A stretch of DNA of 50,602 bases from Comamonadaceae bacterium (GTDB lineage Bacteria; Pseudomonadota; Gammaproteobacteria; Burkholderiales; Burkholderiaceae_C), in the NCBI GenBank assembly GCA_015999985.1, contig JAECRA010000031.1, positions 1-50,602 on the forward strand, read 5' to 3'. A model generated the notes under the pieces. That model was not told the origin of the DNA, did no database searches, and saw only the letters and a list, made by a program, of their open reading frames with translations. A program made the position numbers and the translations under genes. Below are positions 24,713 through 33,438 of this stretch, in pieces. Each line of letters starts with the position of its first letter. The first letter of the stretch is position 1.

Positions 24713-25279
24713 ATGAACCATCCCCATCACTATGAATGGAGCAACGCTGTGGGTCGATTGGAGATACGACAACTGGAAGCGAAAGACGCTGAAGATTTTT
24801 CCGCCTTGCGCCGGGTAGTCACGGCTGATAGCCCCGTCCCTATGGGGCTCAGCATGGACGAGGAACTGACAAGGCCGCTACAAGGATTTCGGGATCAGCT
24901 CTCATCACCAGCGCCCAATGCGGCGTTCGGCGCTTTTGTGGATGGGGCTTTGCAAGGCTGTGCCGCTCTCGCCTGGACCAGCAGGTTTGCGTCTTCAAGG
25001 CACAAGGCCGAACTGTGGGGGACGTTCGTGGCACCAAACCACCGAGGCCAAGGGATCGCGCGCATGGTTGCCGGGCGGGCCATTGAGCATGGAAGGAACA
25101 ACTCCCTCCAAAGAATCAACTTGATGGTCTACATCCCGAATGCGCCCGCCGTGGCGTTGTACGAGGGTTTTGGATTTACCCCTTATGGTGTTGAACCAAA
25201 GGCTGTTTTCTTGAACGGCCAGTTTTACGACTGCCAGCATATGACCTTAGCTCTCAACGAGATAGCAGCAACTGCATGA
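24713..25279 (+). CDS. GNAT-family N-acetyltransferase
   Basis: A 188-residue GNAT acetyltransferase. The acetyl-CoA loop reads LWGTFVAPNHRGQGIARMV (motif A, R/Q-x-x-G-x-G/A as RGQGIA), followed by INLMVYIPNAPAVALYEGFGF (motif B). The substrate is unknown; the form is that of ribosomal-protein or small-molecule acetyltransferases. I chose the ATG at 24713; an in-frame TTG at 24653 and a GTG at 24749 are alternatives, and no ribosome site is decisive. It has no functional neighbours: phoX is divergent and the mechanosensitive channel gene converges from the other side. Confidence 0.8.
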   Translation: MNHPHHYEWSNAVGRLEIRQLEAKDAEDFSALRRVVTADSPVPMGLSMDEELTRPLQGFRDQLSSPAPNAAFGAFVDGALQGCAALAWTSRFASSRHKAELWGTFVAPNHRGQGIARMVAGRAIEHGRNNSLQRINLMVYIPNAPAVALYEGFGFTPYGVEPKAVFLNGQFYDCQHMTLALNEIAATA

Positions 25280-25303
25280 CACCTGAGGTCTCAGCTTGTT
25301 GTG

Positions 25304-27733
25304 TCAACGTGAATCGTCTGTACTTCCGACGGGTGCCAGTTGCGGGCTGGCCATCATCATGGTGGGCACCGCCAGGGGCAGGTTGGCATTCTTGAAGTCC
25401 TCCAGTATGGTGAACAACAGGTCGCTGCGCACGCCACTGGCCAGGCGCGGGCTGGCCACGTAGGCGATGGCCTGAAAAATCAGGCTTCCATTCTCGATGC
25501 CTTCCAGACTCAGGGAGGGCTCCGGGGATTCCAGTACGCCTGGGTGGGCGCGGCAGGCAGCCAACATCAACTCTCGCACCAGCTTGGCATCAGTCGACAA
25601 CGGCATGGGCAAGCGAATGAGTACGCGGCCTTCTGTGCTCGTCAGCGTCATATTGCGCACAGTCTTGGTAATGAACTCGGAATTCGGCACAATAACCGTG
25701 GAACGATCTCCTAGTTGTATCTCCGTGGCGCGCACGTTGATGCGCTTGATGTCACCTTCCGTGGTGCCCAGAATCACCCAGTCGCCTACCTTCACGGGCC
25801 GTTCAGCCAACAGAATCAACCCAGAAATGAAGTTCTGCACGATCGCCTGCAGGCCAAAGCCTATGCCCACCGACAAGGCGCTGGCAATCCAGGCGATTCG
25901 GTTGATGCCTATACCCATGGCCGACATGCCGGCCGCGACCACCAGCACCACGCCCGCGTAGTTCAGCAGCGTGGACATTGAGCTCTGCATGCCCGGCTCC
26001 ATCGTGGTGGTGGGCAGGTAGCGCTCGCGCAACCAGCGCTGGAACACGCGCAGCGCCACAAAGCCGCCAACCAGCACGGCCAGCGCGCTGAAAATGGCAG
26101 CCGGCTTGATCTGAAATTCGCCGATGGTCAGCCCGGCGCTTATGCGGTCAGTTTGCTGGAGCACCTCGTCAGGCCGTGTGCCCAGTTGCGTGCCCAGCGC
26201 GATCAACATGTACAAAAACAGCAGCACGCGTGACAACGCAGACAGCACGACGGCAGCCTGATCCAAGGTGCTAGGGGCAAATCCGAAACCTTTTTGCAGG
26301 CGCTGGCCGAAGTCGCTGCGTGAGGAAACAAGCGCCATGAACAGGTCGTCGGCGAACTTGAACAGCACGTAGAAGGTGATGCCGACCAACCCCGTCCAGG
26401 CCAGCTGTGTAGCGAGCAAGCTGGCTACGCTGATATAGCCGATGGCGACCAGCAGCACCACCCCCACCAGGGCCAGCACAACCAGCCCCAGCACCAGGCC
26501 TTCCCAGATCGGGCGCGGCCCGGGTGGATCGGCTGCATCCCCTTGCGGTTCCGACCTGTGCAGGCGGGTCAGCGTGGCGGCAATCAAAAGCACCAGCGTC
26601 ATCGCGGTGATGGCTTGGCTGGCATGCACCGCGGCTGTGCTGAGCTCCACAATGGCAGCCACCTGTGTGGGCACCCAGGTCAGCACGCCAACCAGCGCCA
26701 CCAGCCACGGATAGGGACGCAGCCTCAGCGCCTGTGCATCTGCCAGCGGCGGCAGGCGCCACGACGGCCGGGCGTTGGCCAGCAGCGCACGGCCGAGGCT
26801 GGTGACGAAGACTATGTACGGAACGGACTCGTCGACCAGCGCGACCAACTTGCCAGACAGCGGGCCGAACTCCGCACGAGCCTGCACCGTTTGAAGAAAG
26901 CCTTGCAGGGCCAACGCCACCACCACCATGTTGACCGCCACAATGGCAATGACCAGCAGGGATCGCCTCAACCGGCCGCCTGGCAGCAGGCGCCGGGCCA
27001 AACGAGCCAACCCGCGTTCGGCTAGCAAGTCGCCCACGGTGATGGCCAGCAGCGCCAGCGCCAGTGCCAAAAGCACGGCGCCGCGGTGCTCTGATGTCGC
27101 CAGGCGGGAACCCGCAGCCTGCAACTCAGCCGCCAGCGGTGCCAGTCGTGCGCGATCCCCTGGCCAAGCCTGCCCCAGCTCCCGCCAGAACGCACCGCCT
27201 AGCGGAGATGCTGCGCGGTCGGTCAGTTGCGCCGCGAACAGATCGCGCTCCCGGGCACGCAGCGCCTCGCTGCGCTGCTGGGTGTCGACCACGATCAACC
27301 GTGCCAGCTTGATATCCGCGTCCACCGCGTTTCGCTCACGGGTCAACGTGAGGCGCTGGCGCTTGATGTCGGGGTCTTCACTAGCGCCCGCAGCTGGAGC
27401 CGCCCCCAGCTCACCCAACCGTGCATTCAAGTCTTTCAACTGACCAGTGCGCGCCGCGATGATGCGGGCCGCGTCGGCATTCAGGGCGGCATAGCTGCTC
27501 AGCAGCGCGCTCACGGCTTCATTGCCCACCGCATTCGTGGGCAAGCGTTCGAACTGGCTGCGCAAGGATTCGACATCGGGCAGAGGCGCGTCGGCAGCCA
27601 GCGCCGGCGCATTTGGCACAGCCGGCGCAGAAGCTGCCACGGCGGGTTGTGCCTGAACCGCGGGCAGTGCCAGGCAGGACAGAAAAGCGAGCGCGAGCGC
27701 GCAACGGTGGATCCAGGTCATCTGTAGCATCAT
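25304..27733 (-). CDS. Large mechanosensitive ion channel (MscS family, DUF3772)
   Basis: A large MscS-type channel of about 809 residues. A signal peptide (CALALAFLSCLALPAVQAQ) is followed by a periplasmic helical domain of the DUF3772 type (with SLRSQFERLP and LNADAARIIAARTGQ), several membrane spans, and the MscS pore and beta domains at the end: GIGFGLQAIVQNFISGLILL is the pore-lining TM3 part, then RPVKVGDWVILG and STVIVPNSEFIT. It releases solutes on hypo-osmotic shock. The start is uncertain: ATGs at 27733, 27730 and 27721 and one at 27787 are all in frame, and none has a clear ribosome site. The signal peptide argues for one of the inner three. Confidence 0.88.
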   Translation of the reverse strand: MMLQMTWIHRCALALAFLSCLALPAVQAQPAVAASAPAVPNAPALAADAPLPDVESLRSQFERLPTNAVGNEAVSALLSSYAALNADAARIIAARTGQLKDLNARLGELGAAPAAGASEDPDIKRQRLTLTRERNAVDADIKLARLIVVDTQQRSEALRARERDLFAAQLTDRAASPLGGAFWRELGQAWPGDRARLAPLAAELQAAGSRLATSEHRGAVLLALALALLAITVGDLLAERGLARLARRLLPGGRLRRSLLVIAIVAVNMVVVALALQGFLQTVQARAEFGPLSGKLVALVDESVPYIVFVTSLGRALLANARPSWRLPPLADAQALRLRPYPWLVALVGVLTWVPTQVAAIVELSTAAVHASQAITAMTLVLLIAATLTRLHRSEPQGDAADPPGPRPIWEGLVLGLVVLALVGVVLLVAIGYISVASLLATQLAWTGLVGITFYVLFKFADDLFMALVSSRSDFGQRLQKGFGFAPSTLDQAAVVLSALSRVLLFLYMLIALGTQLGTRPDEVLQQTDRISAGLTIGEFQIKPAAIFSALAVLVGGFVALRVFQRWLRERYLPTTTMEPGMQSSMSTLLNYAGVVLVVAAGMSAMGIGINRIAWIASALSVGIGFGLQAIVQNFISGLILLAERPVKVGDWVILGTTEGDIKRINVRATEIQLGDRSTVIVPNSEFITKTVRNMTLTSTEGRVLIRLPMPLSTDAKLVRELMLAACRAHPGVLESPEPSLSLEGIENGSLIFQAIAYVASPRLASGVRSDLLFTILEDFKNANLPLAVPTMMMASPQLAPVGSTDDSR

Positions 27734-27884
27734 AGGAGGCCGGTTGGCGATTCTCAGATAGCTTGCGCGCTCAAGGAGCCTGCCCATGTTTCAAAATGCT
27801 TTGTGGCGATGCCTGACAGTACATTGTTTTTCAAGCCGCGCGCAAACAACTTGGTGGTCCGAGCCTAGAGTAGGCAGTGGTGCT

Positions 27885-29300
27885 TTACAAACCCGGTCGC
27901 CAAGTCCCATGAAAACCGAACGGCACGCGATGCGGCAAATTGGCGATCGCAACAGGTCCTGTCGCCAGGTCCATGGCATCGAAAACCAGCAGGTCACTGC
28001 GTTTTTCCTTTTCACGCCATGCCACGGCAAGCAGCCAACCTTCGCCTTCGGCTGCGCTGGTCGAGCGCGGTACAAAAACCGGTTCGGACACCACGTCTGC
28101 CTGAGGCAACGTGTACATACTGCGTTTTCGGGTATCAAAATCGAAACGGGCGAGGCTGTCGTAAAGCACGCTTTCCGAGTCGTCCCGCGCGCGTGATGTC
28201 GCATGACAGGTGTAGAAGCCGTAGCGGTTACGCCGGCCCGCGTAGCGCTCGTCAATGCGAGGAAACTCCGCCGCCAGCTCGTCCAGGTACTCACGCTGGA
28301 ACCCAGTGTCCGCGCTGCCCAGATTGAAGGTCCAGCGGCATAGCCGCGCGGCCATGGCAGCGGGGTCTCCGGGCTGGCCTTCAGCATCAGGGAGGCCGGG
28401 CGCCGTGTCCGACTGCATGACATAGGCCACGATGTTGGTGCCATCGTCCCAGGCATTCATCACATGGAACACGTGACAGGCGTCGGCGTCGAACCAGCGC
28501 AACGTGTCCGCCCCACCGCCATGCGGCATCACGCCAACGTGGGTTCGCAGGCCCTTCTCCCAGGCCAGCAGTGGCTTGCCGCGCATGGCGCGTTCCACGC
28601 TGAGCGTCAGCGGCATGACAGGAAAGAGAACATGCCCACGCGTCACCATGAAGTCGTGCGCCATGCTGGCATACGGCGCTGTGAATGACTCGAGCCGTGT
28701 GACCTCGCAATGCTTGTCCATCACGCCATAGTGCAGGGTCGGCGAGCAAGGGCCGTCGGGCGAGTAGGCAAAGAAATGCAGGTCACCGCTCTCGGGGTCC
28801 ACTTTCGGGTGTGCGGTGCAACGCGAAGTCACGCGGTCACCGAAGCTCTGGTGGCCTTTGGACGCCAGTGTATGGGGGTCCAGCTCAAATGGTTGATGCG
28901 ACTCTTCCAGCGCGAACAGGCGCTCGCCATGCCACAACATGCTGGTGTTGGCTGTACCGCCGTTTTGGCCTTGCGCCAGCGGGTCGCTGGTGGCCGGGTT
29001 GCCGAAGGTTCCGAAGAGAGCGCGTCCACCTGCATGCTCAAGCTGCCATTTCGGCGTGCGCGCCCATCGGTTGCTGTACGACACCCTGCCCTGGTCGATA
29101 TGAAAAGCATGCACCATGCCGTCGCCGGAGAACCAGTGGTAGCTGTTGTCACGCGGCGCGTATTGCGGGTTTGGACCGACGCGGTACAAGCTGCCTGAAA
29201 GTTCCGGGGGCAGCGTGCCTTCGATGTGGAGCGCCGGGATGTCGTGCTCCTCGGTGAGTGGCGCGTAATTGCCGGAAAAAAAGTGAGGGTTGGTCTGCAT
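27885..29300 (-). CDS. Carotenoid oxygenase / lignostilbene-dioxygenase family protein
   Basis: A 471-residue iron(II) oxygenase of the RPE65/carotenoid cleavage dioxygenase family. All four iron-ligand histidines can be placed: H164 (TAHPKVD), H215 (MAHDFMVT), H279 (VFHVMNAWDD) and H464 (GFHGTW). The N-terminus (GTLPPELSGSLYRVGPNP) is a family hallmark. It cleaves a double bond in apocarotenoids or in stilbene-type lignin fragments; no carotenoid synthesis gene is in the window, so a stilbene or imported apocarotenoid is plausible. The frame is open further upstream, but the hallmark fixes the start near 29300. It lies 34 nt after the MerR-TipAS gene, so the two form an operon under a MerR-type promoter. 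Confidence 0.9.
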   Translation of the reverse strand: MQTNPHFFSGNYAPLTEEHDIPALHIEGTLPPELSGSLYRVGPNPQYAPRDNSYHWFSGDGMVHAFHIDQGRVSYSNRWARTPKWQLEHAGGRALFGTFGNPATSDPLAQGQNGGTANTSMLWHGERLFALEESHQPFELDPHTLASKGHQSFGDRVTSRCTAHPKVDPESGDLHFFAYSPDGPCSPTLHYGVMDKHCEVTRLESFTAPYASMAHDFMVTRGHVLFPVMPLTLSVERAMRGKPLLAWEKGLRTHVGVMPHGGGADTLRWFDADACHVFHVMNAWDDGTNIVAYVMQSDTAPGLPDAEGQPGDPAAMAARLCRWTFNLGSADTGFQREYLDELAAEFPRIDERYAGRRNRYGFYTCHATSRARDDSESVLYDSLARFDFDTRKRSMYTLPQADVVSEPVFVPRSTSAAEGEGWLLAVAWREKEKRSDLLVFDAMDLATGPVAIANLPHRVPFGFHGTWRPGL

Positions 29301-29334
29301 TGAGGTGTTCACGGGGATGATTTTTCGGGCTTGT

Positions 29335-30375
29335 TCAGGAGATTGATGCGCCGTCCAGGTCGGCGATGGCTTGCCCCACATAGGCAGCCAATGCCTCGTC
29401 GATGCCAGAGCCTGCCCGCAGAGCTGGGTCGTGGTGGAACGCGCTTTGCAGCTTCGCGTGCAACACGACGTCGCCACCGGCCTTGGCGAGCGAGAGCGCC
29501 TGCCAGCGCAGCGCCAGAGCGCGCATGGCTGCACCATTGGAGGGAGCCCCCGCCAGCATCTGGTGCCGTACCTCGGCAATGAGCGGTGGCCATGCATCGG
29601 TCTGCGCCACGTAGTGCTGGCGCAATGTGGCCATCTCTTCGGCACCGCAGTAAGGGGCGTAGAGCTGCAGGCGCGCAAAGGCCATCGCATGCGAGATGTA
29701 CCGAATGCCCGTGCGATCCACGCCGGTCAGCGCGTGAAGCGACGGCTCATTCCAGTGCATGGCGTAGAGCTTCATTAACAGAGCTTCGTCGCCTCCAGCT
29801 TCTTCGAGCAACAGTCCTATCCACCGCTGCGCCAGAATCTGCGCCTGCGGGTTCTCAGGCGAAACGCCGGCCGCAACCAAGCGCTGCAACAACGCTAACA
29901 ACTCAGCGCGCTCCGGCGCCACGGCATCTGCGAAACCCTCGCGCTGCGTTTTGAGCGTGCGCTGCTCGTCGTCGCTGAGGTACTTCGAGCCCGCAACCAT
30001 GCTTTCGAGCGCAAGGAGCCAGTCGTCAATGCCCGGTTCTTTACTGGCCTGCAACTGGCTCTGCAGTGTGAGCAGGTGGGTGCGCAGCATCGATGCCTGC
30101 TCGATTTCTCGCTCGAGTTGCGCCACCTGCTGCGTAACGACTTCCGAAATCCCGCCGGCCGCGTTGTCAAGCAAACCGTGTATGTCAGCAAGCGACAGGC
30201 CAAGTCGCCGTAGCGCCTGAATGCGGTAGAGGCGTGCCACATCTTTCTGGCCGTACAGGCGATAGCCGCCACTGGACCGTTCAGATGGCACCAATAGGGC
30301 GATGTCGTCGTAATGCCGCAAGGCGCGCACTGTCAGCCCGGTACGCCGAGCGAGTTCGCCAATCTTCAAAAACAT
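29335..30375 (-). CDS. MerR-family regulator with TipAS-like domain
   Basis: A 346-residue MerR regulator. The winged HTH (KIGELARRTGLTVRALRHYD) occupies residues 4-70, a coiled-coil dimer helix (QVAQLEREIEQASMLRTHLL) about 80-115. The C-terminal 220 residues contain two helical repeats reading like TipAS domains (LAQRWIGLLLEEAGGDEALL and LALRWQALSLAKAGGD), which bind hydrophobic drugs in TipA. It has no metal-binding cysteine pattern. AAGGA lies six bases before the ATG. It shares a transcript with the carotenoid oxygenase, so the ligand may be that enzyme's substrate or product, which is inference. Its promoter has the 19-bp spacer and inverted repeat typical for MerR autoregulation. Confidence 0.88.
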   Translation of the reverse strand: MFLKIGELARRTGLTVRALRHYDDIALLVPSERSSGGYRLYGQKDVARLYRIQALRRLGLSLADIHGLLDNAAGGISEVVTQQVAQLEREIEQASMLRTHLLTLQSQLQASKEPGIDDWLLALESMVAGSKYLSDDEQRTLKTQREGFADAVAPERAELLALLQRLVAAGVSPENPQAQILAQRWIGLLLEEAGGDEALLMKLYAMHWNEPSLHALTGVDRTGIRYISHAMAFARLQLYAPYCGAEEMATLRQHYVAQTDAWPPLIAEVRHQMLAGAPSNGAAMRALALRWQALSLAKAGGDVVLHAKLQSAFHHDPALRAGSGIDEALAAYVGQAIADLDGASIS

Positions 30376-30398
30376 GCCGTTCCTTCAAAGTAGAAGGC

Positions 30399-30429
30399 AT
30401 CCTAGACCCTGCCGTAACGAGAGGGTCAA
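30399..30429 (-). promoter_or_regulatory. MerR-type promoter with 19-bp spacer and operator
   Basis: On the minus strand, -35 TTGACC and -10 TAGGAT are separated by exactly 19 bp (30405-30423). The spacer carries the inverted repeat GACCCT-N11-AGGGTC, which spans the -35 element. This is the classic layout of MerR-activated promoters, which are over-spaced and need the regulator to untwist the DNA. It drives the merR-carotenoid oxygenase operon. Confidence 0.75.
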
Positions 30430-30495
30430 GCTCTTTGTGCGAAATAAAGAGCGCAACGGCAGATCCAGGACATCGGCTGCTTCAGGTGTGTCAGG

Positions 30496-31032
30496 CTAAT
30501 GCCGACTGATCCTGTAGAGACAGTGCTCGGACAATCGGTGATCCTTGTCAATGGCAGGATGGAAAAACGTCTCCTTGTCCCGTGCCATGCCCAGGCGTTG
30601 CATCACGGCCTCCGAACGTCGGTTTTGAATGGAGGTGAACGAGACGACCTCATCTGCCTTCAACTCGTCAAAAGCAAACTTCAAGCAAGCACGGGCCCCT
30701 TCCGTTGCCAGACCCTTGCCCCAGTAGTCCTGAGCCAGGCGCCAACCCACTTCAATACAGGGAGAAAAGGGTAAGGCTGCAATTGGAATATGCAGGCCGA
30801 TGAAACCAATGAACTGCTTTGAGTCCAGCTCCTGCGCAGCCCAGAAACCCCATCCGCGCTCAGTAATCAAGGCTTGGCAGCGCTGCGCCATCTGATCGCT
30901 CTCCTGCATGCTGAGCGGCGACGTAAAGTATTTCATGACCTCTTCGTCGGCACTCATGACCCTGAAGGGCTCGAGATCACTTTCGCGCCATTGGCGAAGC
31001 AGAAGGCGAGGGGTTGTTAACTCATGATGCAT
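30496..31032 (-). CDS. GNAT-family N-acetyltransferase, RimJ/RimL type
   Basis: A 178-residue acetyltransferase of the Acetyltransf_3 type: TPRLLLRQWRESDLEPF at the start is the family opening, EVGWRLAQDYWGKGLATEGA is the acetyl-CoA loop (WGKGLATE), and SEAVMQRLGMA is the usual motif B. These enzymes acetylate the N-terminus of ribosomal proteins or small amines; the actual substrate is unknown. It lies downstream of the acyltransferase gene on the same strand with a 68-bp gap and ends 66 bp before the MerR promoter, so it is probably its own or a shared transcript. Confidence 0.82.
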   Translation of the reverse strand: MHHELTTPRLLLRQWRESDLEPFRVMSADEEVMKYFTSPLSMQESDQMAQRCQALITERGWGFWAAQELDSKQFIGFIGLHIPIAALPFSPCIEVGWRLAQDYWGKGLATEGARACLKFAFDELKADEVVSFTSIQNRRSEAVMQRLGMARDKETFFHPAIDKDHRLSEHCLYRISRH

Positions 31033-31100
31033 TGCAACTCGAGAAGCTGGATTTCAGCTCAATGTGATTCATTTCAGGCATGGGTTCGGAGAAAGTCTGC

Positions 31101-33017
31101 TTAGTGAAGCAGGCCGTGATCAGTCAAAAATCTTTGGAACGCAGGCGTCAACCGGGAAGCGCCGTAGAGATTCAGATGGTCTCTGTCTCGATACATGAAG
31201 GTGTCCTCCTCGATGGGGCTGCATTGAGCTTGAGTCACGGGGCAGATCACGCCGAAACTCGAAAAAAAATGCAAATTTTTCTGCTCATCTGCAGCTGACG
31301 CCAACGACTTCTCGACCGGCTCGATTCGGCGCTTGACTCGTTCGCGGGGTATGGAACATTTATCGTCAGAGAAAAAGAAGCCGGCACAAGTAGATTTGTA
31401 CACGAAATCGAACATGGGCGGTGGCCCCACGACCACCACGCTGACGCCTTTTTCCTCCAGTTTCTTGGCCACGGCCTGAACCTCCTTTACCCATAAATTC
31501 AGGTCTTCGACCACGCCTTCTCCGTCGCGGTCCAAATACAGCCGCGATAACAAGAAAATATCACCAGGGCGCATTCTACTTTCCACTTCCTTAAGAATCT
31601 TTTCCCTGGGGATGGACTTTCTTCCGGCAGGCGGAAAATGATTGCCGGGCGTTTCAATCAGGTGCACACCCACCCCGGTCTGCTCATACAAGCTCACGAG
31701 CATGGCTTGTAGGTGTCCCGCATGGCTATCCCCCATTCCCCATACAGTCGGCAAATCAAGCGACTTGGGTTCCAGCGTGCAATTCCTGAACGTATCTTCT
31801 TTCATCGGGCGCGTCTTGTCATCGACAACGCAGGTCCGCGCGAACGACAAACCATTCATATCTACGAAGGCATTGGGTGACTGGAGTAGTTTGCCCTCCA
31901 AAGCCAGAAAATTATTCTTGAATTGCGGCGCAACATAAATAAAAATCAATGCGATCAACACATTCAGTGCAACTCCGATTTTTATAGGATTTTTAAATTG
32001 CCCCTTTCTGATAGGACGTTCAACACAGCGGTAGGATATTTCAGCAAGAATAAACGTGGCCAGTAAAATCCAAAAAAATGTGGATTCCTTGACGCCAAAA
32101 GTCCAGCGAGCCAGGACGATGAAAATCCAATGCCAAAGATAAAGCGAGTAAGAAGTGAGCCCTATATGCTGAACAACGTTAACATTCATTACCCTAACCA
32201 AAGCAGGGTTGTATTTGGCGGCCACAATGATCCACGCTGTCAGCGGAACCACTGCCACAATTAAACTTGCTGAATTTCTTGACGGCACCGCCAGCAGCAA
32301 TACCAGCACCCCAATGGCAAGCAGAGCTGAACAAGAGATAAATTTCCTATTATTTTCGACTCTAAGGTATTTTTCTAGCACAAACGCCAATGCACCCGCA
32401 CCCATCTCCCAAAATCTTATTGGAGAAAGAAAATACATCTCACCGGGATCAGAAGGATAAAGCCACACGAACGCAGCAAACGACAACAAGCTCACGCCTG
32501 ATATCACCCACAGAACCGCACGCCGCTTGTCTTCAGCGCGGGTCGCGAACCAGAATATCAGCGGAAAAATCAGGTAAAACTGTTCTTCAACGCCCAATGA
32601 CCACGTGTGTGCAAAAATGTTCGACTGGATCGATGTGGCAAAGTAATCCGATGCGCTCGCATAAAGCACAAAATTGGACACACCAAACAATGCCGCAACA
32701 CCGGTTCTCAGGTTCTCAGCAGGATCCGGAACTACCAAACAAGCCATGACACCTGCAAAAGATATCGCAAACGCCAGAGCGGGCACCAACCTTTTTACAC
32801 GCCTCTGATAAAAGTCCAGTAAAAATTCTTTCAAACTCCAATCGGACCGCACCCATAGCGAGAGCGAAATCACATACCCGGAGATGACAAAAAACATGTC
32901 AACACCCAAATACCCGGCCGGCATCCAGGCTGGGTTCAAGTGATTCACAATAACAACGAGAACTGCAATAGCCCGAATGCCATCGATATGAGACTGATAG
33001 TGCTCTCGCTTGGTCAT
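31101..33017 (-). CDS. OafA/YrhL-type acyltransferase with SGNH domain
   Basis: A 638-residue membrane O-acyltransferase. The acyltransferase_3 domain (about 1-360) has some ten membrane spans, with HIDGIRAIAVLVVIVNH at the start and the HTWSLGVEEQFYL motif near 160. A periplasmic SGNH/GDSL-like domain fills about 400-638: GMGDSHAGH supplies the serine and DHLNLYG the Asp-His pair. Such proteins O-acetylate lipopolysaccharide, peptidoglycan or exopolysaccharide. The DNA is much less GC-rich than its neighbours (two sampled lines give about 38 %), which suggests horizontal origin, as is common for surface-sugar genes. A truncated duplicate of its 5' end lies just upstream. Confidence 0.9.
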   Translation of the reverse strand: MTKREHYQSHIDGIRAIAVLVVIVNHLNPAWMPAGYLGVDMFFVISGYVISLSLWVRSDWSLKEFLLDFYQRRVKRLVPALAFAISFAGVMACLVVPDPAENLRTGVAALFGVSNFVLYASASDYFATSIQSNIFAHTWSLGVEEQFYLIFPLIFWFATRAEDKRRAVLWVISGVSLLSFAAFVWLYPSDPGEMYFLSPIRFWEMGAGALAFVLEKYLRVENNRKFISCSALLAIGVLVLLLAVPSRNSASLIVAVVPLTAWIIVAAKYNPALVRVMNVNVVQHIGLTSYSLYLWHWIFIVLARWTFGVKESTFFWILLATFILAEISYRCVERPIRKGQFKNPIKIGVALNVLIALIFIYVAPQFKNNFLALEGKLLQSPNAFVDMNGLSFARTCVVDDKTRPMKEDTFRNCTLEPKSLDLPTVWGMGDSHAGHLQAMLVSLYEQTGVGVHLIETPGNHFPPAGRKSIPREKILKEVESRMRPGDIFLLSRLYLDRDGEGVVEDLNLWVKEVQAVAKKLEEKGVSVVVVGPPPMFDFVYKSTCAGFFFSDDKCSIPRERVKRRIEPVEKSLASAADEQKNLHFFSSFGVICPVTQAQCSPIEEDTFMYRDRDHLNLYGASRLTPAFQRFLTDHGLLH

Positions 33018-33438
33018 TGCTTGATCAATTCCGGCCGCATTTCTTGAAGTTCACTGCTGACTTAGGGCGTTGGTAGCAATATTTTTTAGTCATAGCTTCA
33101 GGCTGGATTCAGGTGGTTGGCGATCATGGCAATAACAGCGATGGCCCGAAGACCATCCATATGCGATTGATAGCGATCAGCTTTCGCCATTTCTGAATCG
33201 GGTCAAACAGGACTCATCGTCCCTGCAGCAAGCCCTGTTAAGACTCAGCCACGACCGGGGAAGCTTGATCGACGGAACGTCGTCAAATTCCTTGTTGGAT
33301 GTCAGTAGTGGAATCGGGTTGCCTTACGCCTCAAGCCGTTTCGCAGAGGAGCTCAAGCCCTCATCGAATAGCTCAATGACGCAAACTGCCATAGCAGGCG
33401 CATATCGGCGCGGCCGGTGATTTTAATACCCCGCAGCC
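33018..33438. other. 421-bp stretch of gene debris
   Basis: No intact gene. It holds the acyltransferase 5' fragment (33098-33190) and, on the minus strand at about 33245-33310, a short frame that could be the tail of a PIN-domain toxin. The rest shows nothing recognisable. Confidence 0.5.
33098..33190 (-). pseudogene. Truncated acyltransferase N-terminal fragment
   Basis: A 30-codon frame plus stop that repeats the start of the adjacent acyltransferase: the YQSHMDGLRAIAVIAMIANH stretch pairs with the intact gene's start, ending in LNPA. After CCAGCCTG the likeness stops abruptly, and the fragment's TGA falls at that junction. So a second copy or a recombined relative has lost everything after its first membrane segment. 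Nothing suggests it makes a working protein. Confidence 0.75.

Noticed and set aside
24438..24716. A 92-codon plus-strand frame between phoX and the GNAT gene
   Set aside because: GTG start, no ribosome site, overlaps the phoX promoter and GNAT start, and resembles nothing known to me.
29301..29690. An N-terminal extension of the carotenoid oxygenase through the end of the MerR gene
   Set aside because: It overlaps the MerR-TipAS coding sequence in another frame, and the family hallmark (GTLPPELSGSLYR) begins shortly after the ATG at 29300.
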